A DNA stretch of 64,000 bases from the NCBI GenBank assembly GCA_039619475.1, contig CM077115.1, positions 29,525,083-29,589,082 on the forward strand, read 5' to 3'. The notes under the pieces were generated by a model. That model had not been told where the DNA came from. It saw nothing but the letters and a program-made list of their open reading frames with translations, and did not search any database. Of the stretch, positions 1 to 12,999 are shown one piece after another. The translations under genes and the position numbers were made by a program. The DNA comes from Icerya purchasi (lineage: Eukaryota > Arthropoda > Insecta > Hemiptera > Monophlebidae). How positions within the stretch are numbered: the first letter of the stretch is position 1; each line of letters opens with the position of its first letter.

Positions 1-1664
1 ACAAATGTTCTTTTAAGGTCCATACGTGATGATAAACTGAAGCGTTTTTTTTTTTTGAAAAGCAACCAAGAATCGCTCATAATCGTAACCGCAGATTTCA
101 AACAAGGGTGATCGAATGTACCTGGAAAAAAAACGGAAGAAAAGAGAGTAACAACAACTTAAAAATAGATATTTATTTTATTTCATTTTTTTTGATGCAA
201 TAAAAGTACAGTTTGAGTGGATTGAATGTGCGAAATAATTTCTCAGTACTAAAAATGATATTTGACACAATGTTTTTGTATGGAAGCCTAAATTAGGCGA
301 GAAAATAAATAGTGCATATAAAGCTGTTGAATTTTTGTTCGTCTACTACTACATGCAAATTGATTAACTTAAACCATCGGCGAATATAACGACCACAAAA
401 TCCTCTGCCGTTGACTTTCCACCGTTATCCGCTTCCATTAACGGTATAACGGTAAGACTGCATTGATTCTACCAGTATTAAATCAACTGAACACGGTTGA
501 TATCTTGTAAGTTTGATATAAGCCATTAAAAATTAGCCGAGGAGCGGCGATGACATTTTTCTGGTAATGAGACTTTGGATCCTGACATCTTAGAACTCGA
601 CACTTCTATCCAATTACTAACGTGTATGCTGTTCAGAAAAATGTCAACGTGCGAATGAAACAGACAGATGAACTCATTGGCGTTATTTACATAATGTCGT
701 TAGTGTAAGCTTACTTTGGGCAACGAAACATTGCGATGATTACCTAGAAGCGTTCTTGTTAGGGAAACTATGACATTGAAAACATTTAAAAAGATCTCAG
801 GTAAAACTCATTCATTTCAATGATGGATTCAAAACCCCGTGATCATCCCGATTCAGATGATTAGACCAATCATAAATAAACTTCACGAGAAGACCTGCGG
901 AAGTATTCCTTTGGAGAAATATTTGTGTGTAGACGAGTAAATTTGCTCGGCTAAAACTAGAGAAATTACCTGAAAAGGTATAATACAAAAAAGGTCATAA
1001 GAGTGTGAAATTTATGTTCTCAGCGGAATCGGTAGATTTGCATACAATTTTGAGATAGAATTAGGAGCTGAGAATATTTCGGAACCAGGTAAACCAAACT
1101 TAGGTGCTGCATAAACATCGTTGTAAGGCTATCTCGAAAAATATATCGAGGTACGAAAATTATATAGAGTCTTTTTCGATAATTACTTCACATGTTTAGG
1201 ATTGATCAATTTGCTTAAGTGTGAGCAAAGCCTCAGTATCGGAACAATAAAGCGAAATCGTATTCCTGAGTGTAGACTTTCAACTGTTGAGAAACATTCT
1301 AAAAGGGAACATGGACACTATGTTGAATATGTTTTGGTAATGTAGAGGACGTAGATACTTTCATCGTTGCGCGGAAATGTTAATCTCGAATCAATTTTTG
1401 CTGGAATCTTTCCAGAATCCGAAGTGCAACGCTGCTGCGGTAGAACCCCGATAGCAAATATATCGCTATTGAACAACCGTACATCGTTAAGGAATACAAT
1501 ATATGGGCGGCGTAAATTTAACTGATAGCATCATAGCCAGATGTAAAATATCATTACGTAACAAACGATGACATTTTCATATTTTTTGTCACCTGCTGAA
1601 CCTTGCGATGGCCAACGCTTGACTGCTTTGCAGGAGGTAGTCTCGCAAAGATAACACAACAGAG
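1..1664. other. AT-rich stretch, nothing recognised
   Basis: No open frame of useful length, RNA gene, terminal repeat or tandem repeat could be supported on either strand. The sequence is of moderate complexity with short homopolymers only. It may be old transposon sequence continuing from the piggyBac-like remnant to its right. Confidence 0.5.
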
Positions 1665-1916
1665 ATGGAAAACACCTTTGTTAGCGGACTTTCGTCAGGC
1701 AATTGTTGTGTCTCTCTGCAAATTGAATATATACGAGAAAAGCGACTCCAGCGGCGCAGAAGTGTAGAATCATGTTCAGACGAAGAAGCGGAAAGAACGA
1801 GTTCAGTACACCCTACCGCAGGAGTTGGCCATTTCCCAGCGTGGAGTGAAAACAGGATCCGCTGCAAATATCCAAGATGTAATCACGCAAAATGTGAAAA
1901 ATGTAACGAAATATAA
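1665..1916 (+). pseudogene. possible piggyBac-like transposase C-terminal Cys-rich fragment
   Basis: An 83-codon frame ends with HFP, then RCKYPRC, then KCEKC. This spacing resembles the cysteine-rich C-terminal finger that follows the catalytic domain in piggyBac-type (PGBD) transposases, where an HxP-type stretch precedes RCKYxxC...CEKCN. The frame stops just after the second CxxC, where a normal tail would continue with another Cys/His pair. No catalytic domain is readable directly upstream, so this is at best a decayed fragment. A chance Cys-rich frame is the alternative. Confidence 0.3.
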
Positions 1917-2077
1917 TGTTACAACAAGGCATTAGACACAAATGGACATATCCGGATCTTAATTCAGCAAGGAGGTCGATACCGCATTCGGGTGAAATCC
2001 CTATTCCCAATATTTAGCAGTCTGGCTAGACTCTCGAAAGACGAAACCGAACCATCAGTGTGTGTTTAATTGATAAT

Positions 2078-2951
2078 GTGCAATCAGACAACGATAGCGA
2101 TTTTGAAGCAGATTCAGACACAGGCGCGAACATTTCAATCAGCAGGAACTGAACGATCTCAGTAGAGACTTGAACCGCTCGAAAATGTCTTCAGAATTAC
2201 TCGCCTCTAAATTAAAGTGAAAGAATCTGCTGGTACTAATGTAACATTTTATCATGAAAAAGAAAACGATCTGTGCTACCTTGTTTCTCTTCCGAAAATA
2301 ATACGCCATTCTGTAATGATATAAGCAGACTCTTGGAAGCAATCGGTTTAATACACGCTAAGCGAATGGCGCCTTTTTATTGATAATTCAAAAAGGGAAT
2401 TAAAAATGTATTCCTTTGAACAATCTTAACGAAAATACCCATTGCAGTAATTCTACAACTCCTTAAAAGAGCAAAAAGTAATATCACTAGTGCTAAAATG
2501 GACAGCGGAATGGAAAAACAAATTATCCTTATTTGTTATATCTTTGGGACAGCGAAGCTAAGGATCGGCACCAGGTTAGCAAAAATTGGCCAAACCCGCA
2601 TGGCACTCGAGAAGAACAAAATGTAATCAACGAATCTTTAGTTGCAAGAGAGAAAATCGTATGTCCACCCTCGGCGCATCGAGTGTTCTGGAACTCATGC
2701 AGCAGTTTGTGAAGTCGTTAAACCGACATGGACTTTATGCTTTAGGTACACGTAATACGTACAAATTACCTGCAATTAGTATAAGCTTATTTGATGGCTT
2801 TCAGAAAAAAAAGCCTATAAAAGATCCACAATTTACCGCCTCAGTGAACGAGATCTTGGTGTTCATTTGTGTTGAAGTTGTTGTAGCAACATTTTCTTGG
2901 CAATTAAAAAGCGGAAAATTATACACAATTAGTAGAAACTGCGTTTTCTAA
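2078..2951 (+). pseudogene. possible piggyBac-like transposase remnant (acidic N-part and central segment)
   Basis: Two separated pieces lie in the same direction. Near 2078-2145 an open frame reads as an Asp/Ser-rich acidic stretch (SDNDSDFEADSD), of the sort found at the N-terminus of piggyBac transposases. At 2586-2951 a 121-codon frame contains LMQQF...RHGLYALGTRN...KLP, followed about 35 residues later by a VNEILVF stretch. This resembles the family's 'LL..L...GIYA.GT.R.NRK.LP' block and the strand after it. The intervening 440 bases are not readable as transposase and the third catalytic Asp is not found. The order relative to the Cys-rich tail at 1665-1916 implies two different broken copies. 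This is inference from short motifs. Confidence 0.28.
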
Positions 2952-5090
2952 TATTGTCGGTTGTAATATGAGCATAAAACTTCACTACTCACCACAATCA
3001 CTTAAATCGATTCCTACTAAATTTAAGTGATTTTAGTGAAAAACAGGGGGGAAATATTTCATCAAGTTATTTAAGACGATGGTAGAACGATATCGAGGAA
3101 GATGAGATACTCATATGATGGCCGACGACTGTTGAAGTAAAAGTAAAATTGAGCCGAGCCCCATATATCCTTGATAAGGTATCATGGATTGTGAAGTTAA
3201 GCTTTTCATAATGGTACTAAGCCCAACGACACTAATGAGAGACTGCAGCGAGAATGCCATACTAAACTTCGCGCTAGAATGTCTTATAAAATTTCTGATA
3301 AGCAATGCTTATCCACTTTGTGAAGTAAATTCCTTACTATTCTCCGTTTTTAATAAGCTCTCGTAGTAAATACTGATATTTGTACCCTGAAATGTATATG
3401 AATTTACCAGAAGATGATTTTTTGTTCTAAAAGAGGTCAATAGAACGTACCTCAAAAACAAAGATCTGTTAGATTAAATCTAATAGTTCTTTTCAAATTG
3501 TACATTCACAAAAAAAACAAAACAAACTTAGAAACAACTCAAAAACAGCAGGCGTCAAAACGCGTGTGTGTTGGGTCATGTTAGGATTATATCGGGACGA
3601 GGGGGGTCATACGTGTAGATTTTTATGGAAATGTACGGAGACTCACATATTTGAAAGAGCTGACTCTAAGGGAGGAATTCCATTTTTATCATTGGCATGG
3701 ATGAGACTGGAAGAGAAGGAATAAAGTAGCAAGTTGTAGGAAAAAAACAATGTTGACGAAGGAATCGACAGAAAACCAGGCCCAGAGAATGGATATTATA
3801 AAAAGCGTTGGATTCGAATAAGGGAGGCTACGGAAAACACATGTTGGGGCAAAAAGTGAGTATATATATATATATATATATATATATGTTTTTTAAGAAC
3901 TGACTTCTAAACGTGAGGCCTAGAAGGGAAACCGAATGTTTTGTCGAGAATTAGATTATGTCCTAACCTCCGGGGACAAGCTATTTATTAACCACGTTTT
4001 CGTTCTCGTTTAGGTTTTTTTTTTTTTTTTTTTGTATTAAAAGAAGAATGGCTGTCTTTTGGGATTTGGAATTATTACAAGAATTCAAAGTAGGTAGAGT
4101 AAGAACAGAATGCAGGAGGGAATTAAATACATTTAGAAGTGCGTTAATTGAGGATTCGGAGAGATTTTTACGAATGCAGACACGAATATGCCGTCCATTC
4201 CTGAGATAGAATTTGATAGGTTCTGAAGTGAACAGAAGAGTTGGTTAAATTAAAAAGAGGTAGTGTTAAAACGTGCACGTAATAGCAAGAGGAGGAATTA
4301 CTTCGTCGAAGAAAGAAACAAAACTGGGAGAGCTAGTAAATCAGTAAAAGAAGTGATTGTTTTAGGAGATAAGGCGAATTAAAGTAGCGGATTTGAAAGT
4401 CGTAGTCGTGAAAAAGGAGTTGGAGAAGGAAAAAAAAAGTTTTTCCAAGAGAAGGTTCTCTTAGCCTGTTTAAGGATATTATAACCAGCACTTGCGCTTT
4501 CCTATTTTTTCGTGTCAGAAAGGGAGTAACAATATGGAATCCGCTAATAATCACTGTTCTATCCGAAATTACGTACTGAAGCTAATCCCAGAGCTCGAGT
4601 GTGAAATTGAACGGAGCAAAAAATAAAGGATCAGACTTTACTTTTAGTACGCTTACAGACGACTATAATTTTTAAGGTAAACAAAGTCGGCCCTCAACGA
4701 CCCATGGTGTATCGATCAAGGAAAATATCATATAATAATAAATTAATTTAAGAAAATTTTCGTACAGGGATATGGTCAACTACTACGCTTATCTTCAGCC
4801 AATAATATAGAGCGCTTAAGGCACCTCCGAAAATAGGAAAAAAAAAAAAAAATCCTAGAAGGCAGCAGGAAAATATAAATAAATAGGGAAAAATTGCTGA
4901 CTTTGCAAATTTTTTTTTGTTTGTTTCGGTTATCTCTATATCGGGTGAAAAATAAATGAAAATAATTTTTTTACCTTTGCGACCGGAGAAAAAAGTAGAG
5001 ACACGATTAGCGGCGAGATGCGTGGGTCGATACGGAGAGGCGTAGCGTGGCATTTATATACGTGTAGGACATAACGTCAGCGATTAATAG
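2952..5090. other. non-coding stretch with simple repeats
   Basis: No coding frame can be supported. The stretch holds a (TA)n microsatellite (3861-3887), a T-run near 4016-4034 and a purine-skewed section (about 3640-4330, many GA-rich words) that could be old retroelement sequence. Nothing further is assignable. Confidence 0.5.
3861..3887. repeat. (TA)n microsatellite
   Basis: About 13 uninterrupted TA dinucleotides. Confidence 0.9.
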
Positions 5091-6720
5091 CCTTTGATAG
5101 TTTTTCACTAGAATGTCGACGTGCCAGCACGGGCTAGCTGCGGCAGAAGTTTAGAATTTGTTTTGTTAAAGTTGTTGTCGAATAGCGAATTTCGCAAATA
5201 GTTAGTTTTTGTAATCTGAGTATCGTGACCGAGCAGATGGGAATAAATTGAAATTCGCGAAACAGCGGTGCTGGCATGTTGCTGGAGGCGGCTTCAGCTC
5301 GTTTATCGGCTGCGCACTTTCGACACTCACCTATTCAATTTGTTCCAGCTCCAGGTTTTCTTGGCAAAACTTTCGTAAACATCATTGATTATCATTCGGT
5401 GTATTGTGAGCACACAAGCGAAGAACCGGCACGCTCCGCGTCTGCTTCTTAACCCTTCCGGTTGATCGAGCGGCGAACAGCTTTTCCTATTCCAGATATT
5501 TTCGCCGCTTTTCGCGTTCGATGCCGATGGCCGACTTTGAAAATATTTTCGAATTTTTTCCCAACTTTAAACGCGCGGTTCCGTAATTTAATTACTTCTC
5601 TTTCCCGTTCTTCCGGCCAGTCCACCTCCCAGATTGCAGCTCTCTGTGTAGCCTGGTTAAACTGCTTTCGCTTTAAATTCGTCTAACTCCAGCCAGGCTG
5701 AAAGTATTCGGATAATGTAGCCGAGGCAGCGCGTTCGGAGGGATAAAGTTATTAAAAAATCTCCATCTTTTCCCGCGCCCATTACCAAGACTTTGAAATG
5801 AGGGGAGAAAAAAACGTGGAAAAGGCGACAACACCTCTACTCTCCGTGTACAGCGATTATTTGTCGAAAACCGATTTAAGTAAGGTCAGTCAGAGTATTA
5901 ACTAAAAGTGCATTTTTTTTTTTCAAAAATCGAAAAAAAAAACAACACTTAACCACCAAACTCGCATTTTTCGGAAAAAATTTTTTTCCCCTTTTTGTTT
6001 TTGTCTTTTTTTTGTTTTTTTTTTTTTTTATTCTTTTTTAGCAGAAAACCCATCGACATAATCTGATAGCCGTGCCCGTTTTTATTATCTACGCATTACA
6101 CTCTCGCATCCTATTATGTGTCAAGAGTAAAAAAAAAAGAAAAGAGAATTTTTCAAAAAATGTTTGCGCTTCCGAAAGGTTATTAATCCGTAAGTTTTCT
6201 TAAAAGGCAGGTATTTACGACGCGATTTCTGACTGCGCTACAAAACTTATTTTTGTAGAATTTCCGCTCTCGTCAAACCTCCAAATTTTCGAATTTAATA
6301 ATGATGACGCTTAAACATTTTTCCACTGTAACGGGGATATTTTTAGCTCGGTGGTGGTGCCAATTTTAGAGACACAGTTAATTCGGCTGACGACAAAACA
6401 ACGGATCTGAGAGACAACTGAAATGAAATGTTCCCATCGGAAGCAACCAAGTTGTGTGTACAATTAAACGGAATGAATTCTTGTGTTAGTGTCATAAGAT
6501 TTCGTGCTGTTAATTCTAAAAAAGCAACCGTTTTATGATCGGTAATTATTTCTTTTAACTCGAATAAGTAATTTAGTGTGTGTATATATATATATATGTG
6601 TGTGTGTGATCTGTGCCATTAAATTGCGATATTTTATTTTATATTCAACGAAGAACTCATTTCACTTAAGATTTTGAACAATCTCACTTGATGTAACAGT
6701 TCGTTAGTGTTTTGTTCGGT
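5091..6720. other. unique-looking sequence, GC-richer at its left
   Basis: From 5091 to about 5860 the composition is less AT-rich, with many CpGs, and resembles single-copy host intron or intergenic DNA. From 5860 on it is interrupted by long A and T runs. No frame, splice-supported exon or RNA gene could be supported. A compound TG/TA microsatellite lies at 6575-6609. Confidence 0.45.
6575..6609. repeat. compound (TG)n(TA)n(TG)n microsatellite
   Basis: GT repeats flank an uninterrupted TA tract. Confidence 0.85.
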
Positions 6721-7260
6721 TTACAAGCTAATATTGGCACCAAGTAGGGGCGAGTTTCGATTGAGAAAACTGGCTAAATGGGTAAAACCGGGGCCAAAAA
6801 GGAGAAAGAATAAAGTGGCGAGTTAAATTTGTACGCCGCTGTGAAACAGGAGTAATAAATGTCTGCACGACAACAAAAAAAAAAAAAAAAAAAATTAAAG
6901 TGTTAATAACAAGTTGTTCCGCGGTTAGAATTATATCGGCATACATCCTCAAAGTTTGGTACCGGTCGTGAATAAATGTGCTGCGCCCGCGTCTACTACG
7001 GTGGCGTGTGTATTGTTCAATTGACACTCGGATAGAATATCAGGTAAAAATGAGCGAGTGAAAGAGACAGATGAGTGTAATTGTATTGGACGAAGAGAAA
7101 CAACTATTACGTTGTGACTGGTTGAAGGAGAATGTTCTGGAATTCTGGAAGTTATTAAAATTGTTTGCGATTCCCGGTGGAAGATGACGACAATTCCTCT
7201 GTAGACACCGCGGCAAGGTGATATAGCAAGAAGGTGGGGCGGATTCAGACATTAGCGATT
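6721..7260 (+). other. possible retroelement leader with primer-site-like sequence
   Basis: At about 6735 the sequence TTGGCACCAAGTAGGGGCG begins with TGG and has the length and look of a tRNA primer-binding site. It is followed by a long A-run (6873-6893) and a purine-rich stretch with a short frame after 7050. No matching LTR pair, gag domain or second terminal copy was found, so this is only a suggestion. Confidence 0.18.
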
Positions 7261-9498
7261 ATTGACACGCAAGCAAATATTTTAGTTATCCATTAAGGCA
7301 TTTAAAAAAAGCTAAACTGTACATTTCTACCCTTTTAGAGAACACTTCTTTACGCTGTCAGCGGGTTGTCAATATTTCCTTGTTATACTTTGAGCAAAAA
7401 AATAACTATACGATAAATTCAATTACACTGCTTGAAGATACACTATTCTAGAGCATTCGATTCAGCACAAGGAAACACAATTAACCCCATTGAACAGGTA
7501 CAGTGGAATTACACGTACCGTACGAGAAAACTTTGAGGCTAAAAAAGTATGCAAGAGTGTGTCCTCTTGAACGTAAAGGAATCCTCTGAAAAGTATACGT
7601 TATCCTAGTTTATTATACAAAACTCGAGGAACATTTACTCATCCTCATTATCTTCTTTTCTTAAATTGTATACTACATTCCGGTTCAACTGCATAATGAA
7701 TGTTCCAGTAATTGTATCCGCTGGCGTGCCATAAAGGAGCATCTTAGGTTAGGCACTTCTAGATGATAACGTTGTTACAACAATGTTCGCAGGCGACGCT
7801 ACGCTGCCATATAAACAGTGATAGTATCACGGCTTGCATAAAACCAGATAAGGCAATAACAAACATGATGACGGCGCATAAGAATAAATAAAGACAAAAT
7901 TAAACACGTTACCGGTAAAATGAGTCATTCAAATAATAATCGTCGAAGAAAAAGTTGTCATCTATTTTTAGTAATATGTTTATTTGCAAATTAAAACGCG
8001 GGATACTCATTTTTCGAAAAGAAAGAGAGCAGCTCGAACTGAAATTACCAGAACTATTTCGAGTTCTTGTCACGTGCACTGTGATCAATTTAAAATTTTT
8101 CCGTAATAAACTGCTAATTCGTGTAAAATAATGCTAAAGCCCATTGTGACAGAACGCGGCTTCATATTGTGATGTTGTGTCAAAGATACGTATATTAATA
8201 AGATACAGCGGTTTCGAAATAAAACCATCAAACTTAGCGTCTTTCCAGCCTGATACGTGTGTCTAATCATACGCTACACTTGAATATCAATGTCCTGTAA
8301 ATAAATGATAAGGAGATTAAACGAGTTGCTATATACGCTATTATGCAAACCGCTTCAAGTCTCTCAAACATATTCGCAATTTATTTTCTAGATAACAGTC
8401 TCGATTTGTTTGGTTTGAAACGCGACCGAATGTTTCATTCACTCTGAACGGCGCAAGAAACAAAAAAAAGGAAACATTCATTGGGCAGAATTGACTCTTC
8501 ACAAGCTACATTGCGCGTTTCATATCAACTGCTGGATGACCATCTGTCAAGCGAAATTCAAAAATTTACCGAAAAAAGAAACCGTTTTGTCGCAATATGC
8601 GTATTCCTTCAGTTCTATATTAATTTTCACAATTTCCAAAAACGTTACTTTATTTGCTTTTACATCAGATGTTTATATACGGCTTCTGTAGTTATTCATA
8701 CTTATTTTCGACGGCTGTTGCTATAAAGTTCTATTATAACAACATACATATATTTTACGTCTCCCACTCTATATCCAGATACCCGTTACTATAATTTAAC
8801 GGTTCCTTAGTATATTACTTCATTCATATATTTCTATGTACACAAAACTTGCTCGTTTATGATTACACATATATACGATCATTAGCGATACGCTTCTGCA
8901 GATCTGCCTATCGTGCCGAAGACAACTCGTTGTGCTAGCGCTATTATAGTATATATTTTGAAATAGTCGCGTATTGAAAATTGGAAAATGTGAAAGTAAA
9001 ATCTTTTTAATTTTGAGTTCTAAGTATTGCGATTTGAATGTTTTAAAATCCCTGACGAATTCATTTATTTTTATTTGAACGAAGTTCTTTCACAGGGCTT
9101 GTCGGTAGGAGTAAACTGGCGGAAATGGTGAGGTCACGAAAATCGCGTTATGCATAGTTCTCCAGGCGACTTTCACTCTCTTTCACTCTGTCCATTTTTC
9201 TATTATATACGGGTGTTGTGTGTGTGTGTGCGTGCGAGTATCGAGATTCGAGCAGTAAGCATTGTGCGTGGTCAGCTGTATAAGCTCAATTCTAAACAGG
9301 TGTACATTTTATTTAATCTGAAAATTAGCGCGGTTTTTTGTGCGGCGTTAGCACACTTCAACGAGTCTGATGATTTATTTATTGTTTTTGTTTTAATTAA
9401 TTCATATGGAATTCGTATTTTTTGTTTTAATTCATACGAGATTTATATATTGTGTGTCATTTTTTATCGTATACTTTATGAGAATGACTCTTTACATT
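7261..9498. other. AT-rich non-coding stretch
   Basis: No supportable coding frame or RNA gene. A (TG)n tract lies near 9211-9230. The long frame that crosses 9150-9728 has a hydrophobic, low-complexity translation and runs through a LINE 3' tail, so it is not taken as a gene. Confidence 0.5.
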
Positions 9499-9600
9499 CG
9501 TATATCTACCAAATTCTGACGCCTGGCTGTTTAGCTCTATCTCTTAATTTTTCATGTTGTTGGGTCAAGGCCGCTGGCGCGCCCAGGGTGGGGGAAAAAA
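9499..9600 (+). mobile_element. LINE 3' end, family A copy 1 (5'-truncated)
   Basis: The 30-nt block at 9555-9584 (GTTGTTGGGTCAAG...GCGCGCCCA) matches blocks at 15062-15093 (plus) and 22049-22080 (minus). In all three a short frame ending in an SSIS- or ASIS-like C-terminus precedes the block, and an A-rich tail follows the GCGCGCCC. Here the frame stops at a TAA near 9546 and the tail is GGGTGGGGGAAAAAAAA rather than pure A. It is the extreme 3' end of a non-LTR retrotransposon inserted with severe 5' truncation. Family assignment comes only from similarity between the three copies. Confidence 0.6.
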
Positions 9601-9908
9601 AAGAGGAAAGGAACTTCGTTCCTACCGGGTATCCTCCTCTAGACGACATTTCTCCTTTTTTTTATTTTTTATTCGGAGTGAAAATAATTACAAATTACAA
9701 AACCGAGAAATTTAAAAGCAATAAATAATGTAGGAATACCCCCATGAAAATTTCCTTTATAGTTTGCGTTATTTTCGGGGCTCATTAACGGGGAGTGGGG
9801 TTGCTTTCTGTTAGAAAAAAAGACTCGGTTATGTTGATATCGGCATCGGCTGTTTTTGGGCTTTTTGGCTATATTTGTAAGTTAAACACACTGATAGATA
9901 AAAACAAT
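9601..9908. other. non-coding, T/A-rich
   Basis: Nothing recognised between the LINE tail on the left and the RTE target duplication on the right. Confidence 0.5.
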
Positions 9909-9962
9909 GTATACGTATTCTCTTCAGTCGTATTGTCCGTTTGCGGACGTCGTGACCAATCA

Positions 9963-11996
9963 TCATAAACCAGTGGATCGAGCGACCACCTGTCGCCATT
10001 CTTCTCTGTTGTTGCTTGATTTTATTAGTTCCGACAGCGGCATTTTTGTAGCAGCTGTGAGATGATCTAGGAACCTCATCGGTGGCCGTCCCCGACTCCT
10101 TTTTCCTTTCATTTTTCCTTGTATAATATTTCGTTCCAAACCATTCCTTCTCATTATGTGCCCAAAGAACCCTAGACTCTGCCTTATTATCGTGGGCAAT
10201 AGTCGTTGCGTCGGTGTAATATGTAGCTGTTTTAGAATTGACTGGTTGGTTCTGTATTCTATCCAGGATATTCTTAGCATGCGCCTATAGCAGGTCATCT
10301 CAAAGGCTTCGATTTTCCGACGTGAAGCCGCCGTTATTTTCCAAGATTCTGAACCATACCGGAATATTGAGTGTATCAGCGTTTGCATCAGCCTTTTTTT
10401 CACTTGACATGTTATGTGGTGATCTTTCCATATTTTTGTAAGTTTACCTAGCGCATTCTTTGCCAGGCCTATTCTTCGTCTTATTTCTATCTCGCAGTTT
10501 CCATCGTTGGTTATATAGGCGCCGAGGTATATGGTTCCAGGTTTCGTGTCAATATTGAGCGATGGGGTAAATTTTCCGGATAGTTTATGTGCTCTGTCAA
10601 CCACCATTATTGTGCATTTTGATCGGTTTAGTATGAGATTAGCCCTACGGCTGAGATATTCAATCCGGTCCAGTAAATTTGCCAGTTCTCTTTCGCTTGT
10701 AGCAATTATAACTGTATCATCAGCGTAGCGTAGGTTATTTATTTTCCTACCACCGATATTGACTCCGCCTTCCCAATTTTCAGTTACCTGGCGCATAATC
10801 CACTCGCTGTATATGTTAAATAGAATAGGAGATAGGATGTATCCCTGTCTGACGCCTGTTTCCGTTTTGAAGTTTTCAGATTTTTCATTTTCTATCTTAA
10901 CATAAACATTGTTGTTTTCGTATAGGTTTTTAATTAGTATAATTCGATGTTCTGGTACGCCCATTTCTTTAAGTATTACCCACAGCGTGTTCCAGTTCAC
11001 CTTGTCGAAGGCTTTGGAATAATCTAAGAAACAGAATATTGTCGGAACATTGTATTCATAGGCTTTTTCGATTATCTGCCTGACGTTGAGTAGTTGCTCA
11101 CGTGTTCCTTTCCCGGGCATAAAGCCTGTTTGTTCTTCTGAAATTTGTGGTAAGAGATATGTCTTCAGTCGTTCCATTATTACATATAGTAAGGTTTTAC
11201 TCGCATGGCTGATTAGAGCGATTAATCTATAATTGTTACAATCTTGCTTATTTCCTTTTTTATATATTGGAATGTAGATTGATTCGGTCCAGTCCTTTGG
11301 CCATTTATTGCTTCTCCAAATTTTGTTGCATATATGGTGTAGTATATTAATGTGTTTCTCTCCACCTGCTTTAAACATTTCCGTAACTATTTCATCGCAT
11401 CCTGCTGATTTATTGTACTTTATTTTTCTTACTGCATTCTCGATTTCTATGCGGAGGATCGGTGGTTCTTGAGTGTCTCCCAGAAATAGTGGTTGCCTTT
11501 GTGTTTTCTTCGAGTTTTGATTTGTCATTAGTTTTTGACAGTATTCACGCCACCTTTTTGACACTAAGCGTTTATCTACAATGGGTTTTCCATTTTGATC
11601 GTTTATAGCCGTGTGTCTTGCATGGAAATCTCTGCTTAGGTATGCCACTTTTTTAAAAAGGTCTTTAGTTTCATTGTTTTGCGCATGACTCTCTATTTCA
11701 CCGCATATGTTCATTATAAATTTGTTTTTATCTTTCCTCATCATATGATTGATTTGGCGTGTCAGGTCATTATATATCCTGGTTTCTCTTTCCTTATTAC
11801 TTCTCTGCATCTTTACTTTTTTTCTTTCCTTAATTTTATTCCAGGTATCTTCAGTTATCCATGGTTTCCTTGGTTTTTCAGGTCCTCTGTATTTTTCCGC
11901 ATTATTTATCAGTACTCTTTTATATCTACTCCACAGTTCATTTGCGGTCAGATCTTCAATTTTGTTTTCTGTTATTTCATTTAGCCCTCGTATGAC
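9963..11996 (-). pseudogene. RTE LINE reverse transcriptase part (frame split from endonuclease)
   Basis: Reverse transcriptase that copies LINE RNA at a nicked target. The frame is open from just after a TAA (11997-11999) to a stop at 9963. The first Met is at 11810, but homologous sequence clearly continues upstream of it, so this Met is not the natural start. Counting from that Met: fingers region with a CDEIVTEMFK-type block (about 138-147), IYIPIYKKG (about 178-186), RT motif A FLDYSKAFDK (261-270), GVRQGYILSP (319-328) and the catalytic YADD (362-365), followed by thumb and C-terminal region. All RT catalytic aspartates are present. It would be the C-terminal part of one polyprotein with the endonuclease. 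The stop codon and the upstream frameshift make it a pseudogene unless another copy supplies protein in trans. Confidence 0.85.
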
Positions 11997-12054
11997 TTAT
12001 GTTTTGTATTTATTATTATCTTTCAGGTACCATCGATTAGTGCTTATGTTGCGC

Positions 12055-12999
12055 TTAGCTATATTTCGGTATCCTTAGCTTTAGTTCCGCAACTAATGCA
12101 TTGTGGTCCGTACCGCAATCTAAGCCTGGATAAGTTTTGACGTCTTTAATACACGTTTTCCATCTGTTTCGTATTAATACATAGTCTATTTGATTCCTGG
12201 TTGCGCCATCTGGCGACTGCCATGTATAGAGTCTACGGGCATGATGCTGGAAGTTGGTGTTAGCTATTAATAGCTCATTTTCGGCACAGAAGTCAATAAG
12301 AAGATCTCCTCGATTATTTCTTTTTCCAAGTCCATATTTTCCGACTACCTGTCGCATCTGGGTATCTTGGGTATTCTCTCCTACAATTGCATTGAAGTCC
12401 CCGAGTATTATCAATATTTCCCTTTTTGGGATATCGTTGATTGTATCCTGTAATGCCCCATAAAAGTTGTTTATCTCTTCTTCAGTTGAATCCGATGTTG
12501 GGGCATACACCTGTATCAAATTTAACGGTATGGGGGAGGATCGGAGTTTTATTACCATGATTCTGTCGCTCACTGAGTAGTATCCCATTAATGCCTTTGA
12601 TATTGTCTTACTGATTATGACTCCTACGCCATTCTTCGACTTTTTCTCGTTACTGGAGCATATCATAAGGTTTCCATTTTCTGTTACAAAGTGCCCTGTT
12701 GTTCTGTAGTGAGTCTCAGCAAGCCCCAATATGTCGATTTTGTTCATTGATGCTTCTATAACCGCCAATTTTCCTGGTATGTTAATACCTCTTACGTTCC
12801 AGGTGGCTATTTTTATTAACGGTATCTTAATCTTCGTTTCACTTGCTTCTCTTGTGCCAGTCGCATAGTTTCTACGGAGGGCCTGGTCACCCATCCTTCC
12901 ATAGCCGGTCACCATTTTAACACTTACGACCCCGAAGTCGCAGCGCCGATTGCTAGTCGGATCGCATGGCGTAACAACATTGATTTTTGGCTTTTTCAT
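12055..12999 (-). pseudogene. RTE LINE endonuclease (EEP-fold) part
   Basis: Endonuclease that nicks the chromosomal target to prime reverse transcription. This 314-codon frame has the apurinic/apyrimidinic-like endonuclease signature in order: ATWNVRG (about 65-71), LAETH (93-97), GDFNA (200-204), a QIDYV block near 270 and GTDHNAL near 295. The catalytic Asn, Glu, Asp and His positions all appear intact. The roughly 60 residues before ATWNVRG are a variable leader. The frame ends prematurely at 12055. The RT frame begins overlapping it in another phase, so a 1-base frameshift near 12060-12080 has cut the ORF. Similar sequences are often mis-annotated in databases as craniofacial development protein 2-like. 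Confidence 0.88.

Noticed and set aside
9150..9728. 192-codon plus-strand frame
   Set aside because: The translation is a run of hydrophobic and aromatic residues typical of AT-rich DNA, and its end reads through the LINE 3' tail and A-rich stretch. No domain or start context was seen.
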